Shown: one piece after another, positions 30,482 to 41,459 of the stretch
Layout: every line of letters begins with the position of its first letter
Numbering within the stretch: position 1 is the stretch's first letter
NCBI GenBank assembly: GCA_963821095.1
Contig: CAWGCJ010000004.1
Coordinates: 62,001 to 126,000, forward strand
Source: CAVPHV01 sp963821095
GTDB taxonomy: Bacteria > Actinomycetota > Acidimicrobiia > Spongiisociales > UBA5794
Length of the DNA: 64,000 bases
Direction of reading: 5' to 3'
Notes under the pieces: model-generated
The model's database searches: none
The model's input: the letters and a program-made list of their open reading frames with translations, nothing else
What the model was told of the DNA's origin: nothing
Made by a program: the position numbers and the translations under genes

Positions 30482-33191
30482 ATGACCAACGTGAGTCGCA
30501 GGTTTCTTGGCACCGCAATCTTGATGCTGCTGGGTGCCGCCGTTCTGCTCGGGGCTTCGCCCCCAGCCCAGAGTGCTGCCCAACCAGCGCTACCGATTCG
30601 TGCTGCTTTCTTCTACCCGTGGTTTGATGAGGCTTGGGACCAGGGAGGGGACTATCCCTACACCCACTACACACCGTCACTCGGGCTCTACGACTCGTCG
30701 GACCCCGACGTAATCGACGAACAGGTGGAATTGGCCACAGATGCGGGTCTCGAAGCGTTCATCGCGTCGTGGTGGGGGCAAGGGCACCACACCGACACTG
30801 CGACGTCCGATGTGCTGGCCCGGATTCCGCAGTCGCCGAACCCTTCGTTCCGTCTTGCGGTCTACTACGAGGAGGAGGGCCAGTCGGACCCATCGGCAGG
30901 CACAATTGTCGATGATCTCCAATACCTTGAGTCGCTGTTCGCCTCTCCTGCTTATCTGCGCATCAACGGGGAACCTGTCGTGTTCGTGTGGGCGGACGGC
31001 GGAGATGGCTCCGGAATGGCGGCACGCTGGGCTCAGGCGGCCACGCAGTACGGCAAACCAATCCACATCGTGCTCAAGGTCTACTCGGGGTATGCCGACG
31101 ACCCCAATCAGCCTGATTCGTGGCACCAATACGGTCCGGCAAGCCCATATAGCGAGCATCTGCCTTGGTCGGCAGTGATATCGCCCGGCTTCTGGCACGC
31201 CGATGAGGGCTCGCCCCGCTTGGCGCGCAGCTTGAGTCGTTTCCGTAACGACGCTGAGGCCATGGCGGCTTCTGATGCCATGTGGCAACTGGTCACGGCC
31301 TGGAATGAGTGGGGTGAGGGGACTTCGGTGGAGCCGGCCGATGAGTACGGTTCCGCCTATCTCGACATTCTCTCCGACGCGTTCGGTGCTGCCGCCCCGG
31401 GGCGAAGTGCGGCGGGGTCAAGGTGACGGTTCCGGGTACTTCCGGCAACGACGTCTTGTCCGGAACCAGCGGCAACGATGTCATTGCCGGGTTCGGCGGG
31501 AATGACACAATCGACGGCAAGGGCGGCAACGACGTCATCTGCGGTGGCAGTGGGAACGACACGATCATCGGAGCGAACGGCGATGATGTGCTTCGTGGCG
31601 GAGACGGCAATGACACCATCAACGGTGGCGCCGGCCGCGACTTGATCAACGGCGGGCTCGGCGGGGACGCTATCGACGGTGGCACCGCCCGGGACCGCGT
31701 TGAGTATCTCGGAGCGCCCGCAGGGGTAACGGTGAACCTCGTGAGCGGCAAGGCCAAGGGTGGGTATGGCAAAGACACTCTGGTGTCGATCGAGCACATC
31801 ACTGGGAGCAAGCACAGTGATACCTTGATCGGCAACGCAAAGGACAACCGCATCATCGCATTCGGTGGCAACGACGTCCTCACCGGGTGGGGTGGCGACG
31901 ATGTCCTCACCGGCAAGGGCGGCAAGGACTTGCTCAACGGTGGCCGCGGCGATGACCTGCTCGCGGTGGAGATGGAGTCGACCGAGGCAGCTACCGAAAC
32001 GCCTCATCGGGCGTGTCGGTGGATCTGCTCGCAGGCGTGGCCGGAGGAGACGGCAACGACACGCTCCTCTCGATGAGCATCTCTGGGGCTCTGAGTCGCG
32101 GGACACCCTGCGGGGTAGCGGGACGGCCAACATCCTCCACGGGTGGGGTGGCAATGACACCCTGGCCGGGCGCAACGGCAACGACAAGCTATACGGTGGT
32201 CCGGGGAATGACACGGCCGACGGCGGTTCCGGGAGCGACACGTGCGCGGCCGAGACCAAGACCAACTGCGGAGCTCCGTTCTCCGCCGCCTCCTCCTGGT
32301 GGTGGGGTGGTGTTTGCGGCTGGTGGTGATTTTGGGGCGACGTCGGGTACGGATGCGACGTTGGCGTCGATTGGGTCGAGTGACGCCGAGTTTTTGTTGG
32401 CGTTGGGGGATTTGTCGTATGACGATGCCACGGCGTCGCAGTGGTGTAGTTATGTGAAGTCGTATCTGGGGTCGTCGTTCCCGGTGGAGTTACTGGTGGG
32501 CAACCATGAGGACGATGACCGGGTTGATGGGTATATCGGGGATTTTGCGGCGTGTCTGCCGGATCGGATGGGTTCGACCGGGACGTACGCCGCGGAGTAT
32601 TTCTTCGATGTTGGTGGAGTGGCGCGGGTGATCATGATCGGTGCCGGTAACGACGTTGCCGGCGTCAAGTACGACTACGAGGCCGGGAACGTTCATTATC
32701 AGTGGTTGGAGTCGACGATTGATCAGGCTCGGGCGGCGGGGATCCCGTGGGTGATTGTCGGGGCGCACAAGCCGTGTATCACGGCGGGGAACAAGTCGTG
32801 TGAGGTGGGGACGGATCTGTATGACTTGTTGTTGGATAAGAAGGTGGACCTGATTTTGCATGGTCATGATCATGACTATCAGCGTTCCAAGCAGTTGACG
32901 TGTGCCGTCCCGAATACGTATGTGTCGGGGTGTGTGGCCGATAGTGGCGCTGATGGCCGGTATGCGAAGGGTGCCGGGTCGGTGTTCATGGTGGTGGGTA
33001 ACACTGGTGGCGGCGGGTTGACCGACATTGATACCGGTGATTCCGAGATTGGGTATCTCGCGGCGTGGCATGGTGGTAACTCACCGGACCCGGGGAGGGG
33101 CTATGCCCTGTTCACGGTGAGCGCCGGGCGACTCGACGTCGAGTTCGTCGGGTCCACCACCTCCTACACCGACACCTTCACCATCGACTGA
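30482..33191 (+). CDS. Secreted GH99-like / RTX repeat / metallophosphoesterase polypeptide, frameshifted
   Basis: Three domains in order. First, a signal peptide and a GH99/WbsX-like (beta/alpha) domain of about 300 residues: IRAAFFYPWFDEAWDQGG near the start and TAWNEWGEGTSVEPADEYGS near its end. Second, after a frame change near 31400, a calcium-binding RTX region (31440-32260) with many GGNDxLxGxGGND nonapeptides. Third, after a frame change in the C-rich stretch near 32290, a PPPPP linker and a calcineurin domain with ALGDLSYDD, LVGNHEDDD, VGAHKPC and LHGHDHDYQRS. No convincing start codon or leader precedes the second or third domain, and frame-corrected sequence is continuous, so I infer one protein of about 900 residues. 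Separate genes remain possible. Codon choice in the last domain is richer in TTG, GGG and GTG than upstream. Confidence 0.65.
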
Positions 33192-33367
33192 TGCCGGACC
33201 AGCGGCATTTGGTGCCGTTTGTGGCTACCTCGTCTTGGTCGACCGGTCCAATGGTTGTTGGAGCGATCCGCTCTTCGGTCGAGTAGGAGTCAGTGTGCCA
33301 ACCTTGCCCGCCTGGAAGGGAGGCGCGTGCGGGGAGCTGCGGCCTGGGACGGAAATCAGCCAGCGGT

Positions 33368-33421
33368 AACGGGAATCGGGTCCAGCGCTTGGGGGGTGGC
33401 TGACTGGACTCGATTCCCGTT
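33368..33421. terminator. Bidirectional terminator-like hairpin between convergent genes
   Basis: Arms AACGGGAATCGGGTCCAG (33368-33385) and CTGGACTCGATTCCCGTT (33404-33421) pair at 17 of 18 positions around an 18-base loop. It sits between two genes that converge. A short T-rich run follows on the plus strand. Confidence 0.7.
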
Positions 33422-33447
33422 TGACTTTGGGATGGCGGTTGGTCGGC

Positions 33448-35733
33448 CTAGCTCTGGCTGATCACCAACTCGGGCGGGTTGCTGCCCTCGCTGCTGTCGA
33501 ACCGGATGGCTGTCGTGTGCGGCGTGGTGATACCGAACGAGACCACGCCGTTGCGGTGACGTAGCCGGTCACATCGATTTCGAGATACGTTCCGCTGGAG
33601 AATGAACCCGACGAACCCAGGGTCGCTCCGATCGTCGGAGCGTTGGCGTAGGTGATCGAACTCTCGATCCAGCTAGTATCGGCCACCTGGCGGACGTCGA
33701 AGCCAACGCTTGATCCCGAGGCCGCATAAATCCGGATAGTCGCCGAGGAGTCCTTTCCGGTGACACCCGTCACGTCGAACTTCAGATACGCATCCTTCTC
33801 GGGTGAGCCATCGATCCGCACCGAACTCGAGGTGCCATAATTCCTCGTCGTCTGCGTTGAGTCTACGTAGGCATCGTCGGTCGGGGTGACGGTGATAGTT
33901 GCCGACGGCGGTGGCGTGGTCACCGTGGCGGGCGGTGTGGACTCGCCGGACGGGTTCCCTGCCGCGTCGAAGGCTTCCACGGTGTAGTCGTATGTGGTGT
34001 TAGGCGCAGCGGTGGCGTCCACAAGCGAGACGGTAGCTCCATCAACCGAACCCACTACACCGCCGTTCCGGTAGACCGTGTAGCTATCGACCCCGACGTT
34101 GTCCGTGGAGGCGACCCACGTGACGTTGACTTCGAAGTGGCTGAGGGCGACTGCGCCGACGCCGCTAGGCACCGTCGGCGGCGTGGTGTCGTCCGGAAGG
34201 TCGTACTGCGTATCCGTCCCGTTGTCATTGATCTGACCGGTCTTGTTGCCTGCCAGGTCGTTGGCTCCCACAACGGTTCGATTGCAGTTAGCGCTCGAAA
34301 TGTTGATCCCGTATCGCTGGGTCTTGATGGGCTGATTGTCGGGGCATTATGCCGGAGACCTCGTTGTCATCGCAGTACCCCGGAGTTGGAGTCGAGTGGG
34401 ATTCCGTCGCGATTCGTGACGTCGTCGAGTTCTTGATGACCAAGTTGTCGATGATTCGGTTGTCATCGGAGCTGTTGATGTTGATACCGTCACGCCCAGA
34501 GTCGTCGACGGTGTTCCCAGAAACAAGGTTGTTGTTGGACTTCTTGTTCGGTTGCGACGCACGGCTCGAACTCTTGTTGATCTGAATGCCGTGGCCACCA
34601 ACGTCGGTAATCGTGCACCCGGAGATAACGTTGTTGCTCGATCCGAGCAACTCGATGCCATCGCCTGGAATGCCATCGATGAAGCAGTCAGCGACAGTGT
34701 TGCCGTTGGCCGTCCACCCGGAGCCCTTCCCATCAAACACGATGCCCCGACCGCGAGAAGCCGTGACGCTTACCCGCTCAATGGTGATGTTGTTTCCGTC
34801 GTCGAAGTCGAGGGCGTCGCTGGTGCTGCGGGGAGCTCCGTTCGCCGAAATCGTCATGTCACGAATCGTTAACCGTGGCGTGAACGATATCGAAGACTTC
34901 GGTGTCGTCTGCATCGCTGGAGTTGTTGACGATGACCGTCGACGCCATGCCTTGGCCCTGGAATAGGACGTTGTTCACGTTGTCGAGTTCGAAGTGGTCG
35001 TTGCCCAGATCGAACGTGTCGGCGTCGAATGTGATCGTGCCTCCGCCGTGGATCCCCAGCTCGAAGACCGAACTCTCGACGACGTACTTGAGTGTGCGTG
35101 TAGGAACTCGCGGTGGTTTGCGAGGCGGAGGTGTAGACCGTTCCACTACGCGTGACCAGGAAGGGCGATGCCGTTCCCGGAGCCGGAGCGTGGAGTTCAG
35201 CGGCATTGCCACCCTCCTTGGACCCGATGCGGATCGAGGTGTTGTCCGTTGTGGCGATCGCGAGTGAGTACACGCCGTCGCCCGTCACGTGCGACGAGAG
35301 ATCGAAGAAGTACGCATTGCCGCCGGACACGTTGCCGGTTGAGTGGATTAGTCCGCCGAGCGCGGGAGCATTGTTGTAGGTGAGCGTTCCCTCGTCCCAA
35401 GTGTTGTCTGCGACTGCATAGAGCTGCAGGTTGTCGCCGCTTGATTCGACGTTGACCTGGAGCGCCACACTCTCTGGCGTGCCGATGCCCTGCACGTCGA
35501 ATTTGAGATAGGCGACCCGTGTCGGCGAAGCGTCTGCCTTCATCGAACTCCGGTGACCGAACGTCTTGTCGGGTCGGGCCGACTCGACATAGGAGTCGTC
35601 CGACGGCGCAGTCGTCGACGCTGATGCGGGTGTGATCGATCCCGTAATGATTGGTACGTTGAGAAAAACCGGCCAGGACGGTGAGGACGCAGTGCGTCGC
35701 TGAGCCCGCGGTCGCGTGGCTAGATCGTGTCAT
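33448..35733 (-). CDS. Secreted DNRLRE / beta-helix / FN3 / DNRLRE protein, frameshifted
   Basis: Predicted cell-wall or extracellular protein of about 760 residues. It starts ATG 35733 with MTRSSHATAGSATHCVLTVL, a plausible export signal. A DNRLRE (CBM96-like) module follows: SYVESARPDKTFGHRSSMKA and VAYLKFDVQGIG. A right-handed parallel beta-helix comes next (VISGCTITDVGGHGIQINKS, then NNLVSGNTVDDSGRDGININ). An FN3 domain follows (PPTVPSGVGAVALSHFEVNV), then a second DNRLRE module (DAYVDSTQTTRNYGTSSSVR). The end is NPPELVISQS. Frame changes are near 35670, 35120, 34865, 34350, 34270 and 33560. Beta-helix domains of this type are often polysaccharide lyases or binders, but no catalytic residues can be assigned. 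It follows the glycan-type operon after 195 bases. Confidence 0.7.
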
Positions 35734-35928
35734 TTGGTTCCCCCGATTTCCCTTGTTGTGGTGCCCAGATCCCTCTGGGCTGACCCTAGTCATGGCTTTC
35801 CAAGGATGTGGGTGTAGCGGGAACCGTCGCGAGCCCAGTGCCCTGTTCTGGGTCATGTCGCCCTCAGTCCTCGAATGGTTTCGTGAATGGAATCTGCTCT
35901 GTCTCGACTCGTTCCGGTTGGCCAAAGG

Positions 35929-37898
35929 TCAGGAATGGTGCCAACCCGTTTCTGAAGTCGATTCGATGGCGCCGGCGGGGATGTCGAACACCCTCACGAA
36001 CGCTTCATAGACACCGGGCGGCGGAAGCGGGCCCTCGATGAACCACTCCTGCCCTTGTGTCGAGCTGAAGAGTTGGCGGCTCGTCCCCGGGTCCACGCCG
36101 TGGATCCGGCAGTTCTTGTTCATCTCGACGTCGTGAAAGTCGTGCGATTCATAGGTGGCCCGCCAGATGCCTTGAGCCGTCGGGATGCGCAGCTCGAAGT
36201 CGGGAGCGCAGTAGCTCTGGTCGAACCGGACGGGCGACTTGTTGCGCACGTGCGAGTCGATGCCGACGAATGCTCCCTCGGCGGTGTAGGTCGCTTCAAC
36301 CGACGCAGAGAGGGGCCGGCTGACGGCGGCTCCGAGGGTCGGGACCGAGAGCGCGAACCCAACCACCATCATCCAGACAACGACGAGTCCGAGCCGCCAT
36401 CGTGGGCGCCAGATGAAGAGGATCAGGGTCGCCAGGATCAACAAGACGACAGGGATGACGAAGTAGATCACATCTCCGGTCATCACAGTGATTCGCTCAA
36501 CCTTTGGGCCGGTCACGATTGTCGGGGTACTCGTCGTCACGCCGCCGGTCGCAACAACGATCTCGTAGTCGCCACGAGGCACCTGAGGCCAGGAAACCCA
36601 GCCTTGGGCGTCGCTGTTCGACTCGAGCACCGGCTCGCCGGCCTCCCCGTTGAGGAGGTACACCTCGACATCGGCGTCAACCGGGTTCCGGAAGATGAAG
36701 CTGCGCAGCTCGACCTGAACGGGAAGAGCAACAGGCGAACCCGCCAGTAGTTACACCGTTGGGGTGTCGCCGCGGATAGATCCGCACAGTGCGAGCTCAA
36801 CGACGGTATGTAGTCGATCTCGCCGCTCTGGACTACGTTTTGGCCGTCGACGGTGACTTCTCCGAACACGTAGATGTTGTCGTCGGAGAACAACCCTCCA
36901 CTCACTCGCCTCAGTCGATTGGCTGTAGCCAAACCTCATCGAACGAAACGGCCTCGTCCTCCTCGGTCGCCTTTTCCGACAACGGGAAGACTTCACCGAA
37001 GCTGTTGACGACTTTGGCGGTTTGGAGCCGGGACACGTCGAGCGGGTCCATGGCGGAATCAAAGAACTCAAGGCGAACGGGATGTTGGATCTTGACTCCC
37101 AACTGCATCTCTCGTCCCTTGCCGTTGACGCCAACTGAGCGTTCACTGGCCCAGATGTCGTCCCACCTGCCGAAGACGAAGCGTGTGGTCTCGTCGAGCT
37201 CCTGGATGTCGGGAACGAGAATTGTGCGTGCCCGGCGTGACCCGGAGAACCACGCACCCCTCCTCGTCGCTCGCATATTCCCTGCCATCGATGGCGACGG
37301 GCACATCGGCCGTTCTCGGCACGGTCGAGATGGCCAATAGCGCCGTTTCCGAGTCCCGTCTGGTGCTGTTCTGCGGGCGCTCCAGGGCGCATACCGGAGG
37401 TTCAACGACCACTTCGAGCTCCAGGGGGCCGCCCGCCACCTCGACGGGGTTTTCCCACTTCGTGCGGAGCGGCCGAACCTTGCCGTCAACCACTTGGCGG
37501 CGTTTGTTGTCCTCGTCCTTCGGCACGTCGATGGTGTGAGGGCCTTGTTCGACTTCAGCGATGACACACCCGTTTTGGTCGCTCGTGTAGCCGATGCCGT
37601 CGATCTCGATTTCGATTCCTGCGGTCCTCGGGTTGGTCGTGAGCACGACATAGCCAGTTGCGGAGCCGGCACGCTCCGTGATTCCCGCCACGCACAACGG
37701 GACCTCTTCCGGCTGTGGCCCAGGGGTCGGACCGATCTTCTCGAGGAGAGGGTTGTCCTGAGCTACGGGAGTAGTCGAGGGTGTCGTGATGGGCGGTGCG
37801 TAGTCGGCCTCGGCTGGTCCGGACACGGTCGACGCCCCAATGGCGAACGCGGCGAGGATTAGCAGCGGCGTAACCACGAACAGGGCGAAACGCCTCAC
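35929..37898 (-). CDS. Membrane protein with PEGA-like repeats
   Basis: A GTG at 37898 follows AGGAGGAGGGG, a very strong ribosome binding site. An N-terminal membrane anchor (FVVTPLLILAAFAIGAST) is followed by two PEGA-like beta modules, each with a Cys in a turn: GIGYTSDQNGCVIAEVEQGP and GREYASDEEGCVVLRVTPGT. A further beta-rich part precedes two membrane helices (VIYFVIPVVLLILATLILFI and LGLVVVWMMVVGFALSVPTL). The outer C-terminal domain has CAPDFELRIPTAQGIW. Frame changes occur near 37240, 36900 and 36730. Its start overlaps the phosphoesterase stop, so it is the last coupled gene of the operon. PEGA modules are usually surface or cell-wall associated. Function unknown. Confidence 0.65.
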
Positions 37899-39277
37899 GC
37901 GCCCCTCCTCCTTCGCCACGCCCGCCGAATCCGGCACCAAAGGCAAGAGCGCCGCCCACCAGCACAAACATGTTGGCGTATGCCGAGTTGACGGTGGCCA
38001 CCTGCTGGGCGGGATCGACCTCCGGCGGCGGGGCGTTGTAGTCGGTGGAGAGTACGAGCGGGGGCGCGGCTCCTGGGTGAAGTCGAACGCGTTCGTAAAG
38101 GCGTTCACGTTGGCGTCGCGTTCGGCAAGCGGCTCCAAATCCCACCACTCCTCGATCGTCGCCAACACCGAGGTGTGGTCGTACAGCGTGCCGTCGACGT
38201 AGCCCGGTTTGGCATACGGTGACACAATGAGGCCCGGCACCCTCAGCCCGTACCCGTCCTCGTCGACCTGCGGCGGCGCGACATGGTCGGCAAAACCACC
38301 CCACTCATCCCACGTCAGGACGTACGCCGATGACTCCCAGTGCTCGCTGAGCATCAGCGCCTCGAGGAGGTCGGTGGCAAAGAAGTGGCCGAGCCTCAGG
38401 TCCCCCGGCGGGTGCTCGCTCAACCCGCTCGGGGTGATGAACGACACGGCCGGCAATTCTCCGTTTCGGGCATCTTCGAAGTACTCGGCAAGTGGAACCA
38501 GGTTGGCGTTCAGCTTCGGATTTTGGACGAAGCGGGGAATCCCGACCAACGGCACCACACGAGCTGTGAAGCCTGGGGGTGGAGTCCGGCGCGGGCCTCG
38601 GAGTTCTGGTACGTAACGTCTTCGCTGTAGCCCTGGATGTAGACCTTCCACGAGATACCGGCCTCATCCAATCGGTCGAAGATGGTATCCACATCCAAAC
38701 CCTCCGCGGGGATTGAGTCGTAGCGGAGTGGCGCTCCTTCCGAATCGACGGCCGTCTTGGCATATCGAGTGCCCGCGAAGAGATAGAGGTGATTCGGAAA
38801 ACTCGGACCCATCACCGACGAAAACCAGTTGTCGGCGAGGACAAACTCGTCGGCGAGTTGCCAGTAGAACGGGATGTCGTTGTAGTCGTAGTAGCCGAGA
38901 GCGAGAGCACCGTCGGGTGTCCCGAACTCTTCGGCGCTCTTGACGAACGAGTCCATCTTGCCGTCGTTGTAGGCCGCTCGCATCGCTTTCTCGGAGTGAG
39001 GTAGCGAGACCGTACGGGTTTCGGCGAGTTTGTACGGTTAAGAAGCCAAAAGAGAGGTCATCCGGATCACGCCGGCATCGAAATCCGTCGGGCCATCCGT
39101 TGGCTCCTTCGTAGGTTCCGAAGTAGTTGTCAAAGGTACGGTCCTCTGCATGACAACCAGAGGTGTCGATCGGCACTTCGTCTTCCGCCCCGGAAGCGGT
39201 AGGCACCAGCATGATGGTGAGCGCGATCGCAAAGACGAGCAGAACGACGAGGGCCACCTGCGGCTCGATCGCCTCAT
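37895..39277 (-). CDS. Phospholipase C / acid phosphatase-type phosphoesterase, membrane-anchored
   Basis: Alkaline-phosphatase-superfamily enzyme that cleaves a phosphodiester outside the membrane. ATG 39277 overlaps the stop of the mannosyltransferase gene (ATGA). A hydrophobic N-terminal segment is LVVLLVFAIALTIMLV-like (39240-39190). Family motifs are LVVMQ then EDRTFDNYFGTYEGANG, DNWFSSVMGPSFPNHLYLFA, VSFITPSGLSEHPPGDLRLG and LTWDEWGGFADHV (the usual TWDEWGGFYDHV). The C-terminal end contains another membrane segment (ANMFVLVGGALAFGAGF), so both ends may be anchored. Frame changes occur near 39270, 39150, 39040, 38530 and 38060. In this operon it may act on a lipid-linked phosphate intermediate or a teichoic-acid-like polymer; that is inference. 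Confidence 0.75.
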
Positions 39278-41043
39278 GGCGTGCCCCCCTCTTGCGGAAG
39301 CGGATCAAGATCGATCCCAACCGGGCCCACTCGATACACCCGCACCACCGGCGCCTCATAGGGGACTCCGTCGGCACCAATCAGCGTGGCACTCTCCTCG
39401 TGGACGATCTCGCCGCCATAGCGTTCGACAAAATCAAGCAGGCGATTGGCGAAGTGTGGTGTTGAGCCGCTGAGTATGCGTCGTACACCAGATACTCCAC
39501 AACCCCATCGCAACTCGTATGCAGATTGCGGACCGGCTCGTAGGCTGGATTCGCACGAACGGGTTTCGGCTGATGCTGATGGCTGATGTCTCGTGGTCTG
39601 AGTACCACTTGATGATGTTGCCGATGCTTGGGCCGATCCCCAGCATCTTCGAGCCCTCGGGTGCGTTCTCTGCCAGCCACAGCGCAGTTTCGCGACCGCC
39701 GGGGATCCCGGAATACCCGGCTTCTCCGACGCGCCGGTAGTCGTCCACGACCGGCCCATTGATGGCGCTGACCCCAATGAGGCTGACGACGGTCACCACG
39801 GCCATGATGGAGGCGACCGGCCGGATGTGGCGATGCGGGGACCTCCACCACATCGTCAGGACGTACGCAGCCAGAACCGCTGCCAATGGGGCGATCACGA
39901 CGGGGTAGTGCCACCCCTTCACCTTCCAGACCTGGAAAAACCAGACAGGCACCACGACGGCGATTACGAGTGTTGCCAGCGCCGCGTTCTGGCGAGCCCG
40001 GCGCACTGCCATCCAGATTCCGATGCACAAGAGCACCAGCAGCGGCAGGCCAAATAGACAAAGACATTGCTGAGATAGAAACCAATCGGGTGATTTGCCG
40101 GTCTCGCCATCTGCCAGATCACGTACTCGGCCCAGCCGCCTCCACCCTCGCTCGCCCGGCCCAAGCGCAACGCCAGCAGGTGGGGTGACACGGTGGCTGA
40201 CGCCCCCATCACGACGATGCTGTCCACGATCCGAAAGTGCTTCGTCACCAGCATCGCAACGAAGACGATGGCGAGCAGGATGGCCGCCACCTCTTTCGCC
40301 ATGAAGGCAAGGCCGGTCAGCGCACCAATGGCAAAGGCCCAGCCGATTGGGCCCAGAACCTTCTCGTATTCGGGCTGAAGCGGGATCGACCACGCACTAT
40401 GGCCTTCCCACCGCTGGGAGAGCGCACGATTAGAGAGTCGATCGCAGTGGGTGACGCCGAGCCGCGTCGAGCACGTCGAATAGCGAAGCAAGGCGTAGAT
40501 CGCTGCTGCGTAGAAAAGGGTCATCGGGGTCTCGAGTAATGCCTGTCGCCGCCACAACGATGTGGAAAGGCATCACAGCAAGAAGGGCGGCGGCGAGAAG
40601 TCCGGTGCGTTTCCCAACGAGCTGCTTGCCGATGAGATATGCAACGAAGACGGTTGCAGCCCGAAGAGGGCCGACACCACCCGTGGACTCACTTCGCTGA
40701 GCCCGAACACCCGATAGAAGAGCGAAACTGTGTACTGGTACAGCAAGGGATGGGCCCGAAAGATCGAGAAGTCCGCCGCGAACCCTTCAACGCCGGCAAG
40801 TGTGGCTGCCTGTCCGGTGTAAACCGCTCTCATCGCTGTTGAGGCCCAACCGACCGAGAGCAGCGAAACGAAGCGCGAAGCCTGCCGTCGATGTGACATA
40901 GAAGCCCGCGTGAGTACCGCTGCCCTGTGCTTTTCCAGGACGCTCCAATGCGGCCAGCCAACCCAGAATGGTGATGTCACCGCGTCAAGAATGCTTCCGA
41001 CACCCCCCTCGAGCTTGGCGGGGTGCGGGAGAAGCGTGCTCAC
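39274..41043 (-). CDS. GT39/PMT-type membrane glycosyltransferase, frameshifted
   Basis: Polytopic membrane enzyme that uses polyprenyl-phosphate sugars. I chose the GTG at 41043 because GGGGAG precedes it at 7 bases; ATG 41067 lies inside the GtrA gene. The first loop TGQAATLAGVEGFAADFSIF carries an acidic residue near the expected catalytic position. Hydrophobic segments follow through several frames: WAFAIGALTGLAFMAKEVAA, VFYLACLPLLVLLCIGIWMA-like and VWFFQVWKVKGWHYPVVIAP. The soluble C-terminal tail is VVRVYRVGPVGIDLDPLPQE. Frame changes are near 40560, 40470, 40050, 39960 and 39500. The stop overlaps the phosphoesterase start. It probably transfers mannose or another hexose to a surface polymer or lipid. 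Confidence 0.72.
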
Positions 41044-41459
41044 CGTGTTCTCCCCAGATGTATTCATCGGAGGCCCAGAATCGGACGACCGTGATGATGC
41101 CGAGCGAAATCATGTTGGAGATCAAGTAGTGGACCCCCAGTACCGACGTCAGCAACCACAGCAGCGGCAAACGTAGCACCAGCGTGATGTTGTTCATCAG
41201 CGAGAACATGCCAAACCTCACCGCGTCGTTCGCTGGTTGCTGCGGGCTCCGAACACCCAGGCGTCGGTGAACAGGTAGCCCATGTTGTCGAGACCTGCGT
41301 CGCCATGGTCGCGCCCACCATGTAGTGGATTCCGACCAGGTCGGTGAACAGTGCCAGCGCAACCGTGTTGACGACATAGCCGGACAGGCCGACCACCCCG
41401 AATTTGGCTAGTCGAAAGACCGGGCGGACAGCCCCGCTACCGGCCGTCGCCTGATTCAT
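40985..41459 (-). CDS. GtrA family membrane protein
   Basis: Small four-helix membrane protein of the GtrA family, which assists translocation of polyprenyl-phosphate-linked sugars. The N-terminus LAKFGVVGLSGYVVNTVALA and the C-terminal helices (LVLRLPLLWLLTSVLGVHYL, then NMISLGIITVVRFWASDEYI) match the family. Frame changes near 41290 and 41220 split it. ATG 41459 overlaps the stop of the upstream glycosyltransferase (ATGA). The observed frame runs 59 bases into the next gene; after correction the stop may instead be the TGA overlapping GTG 41043. Confidence 0.75.

Noticed and set aside
35734..35928. Riboswitch (cyclic-di-GMP type) upstream of the DNRLRE protein
   Set aside because: The 195-base leader has short GC-rich stems, but I could not match the conserved GEMM core; nothing beyond intergenic sequence can be supported.
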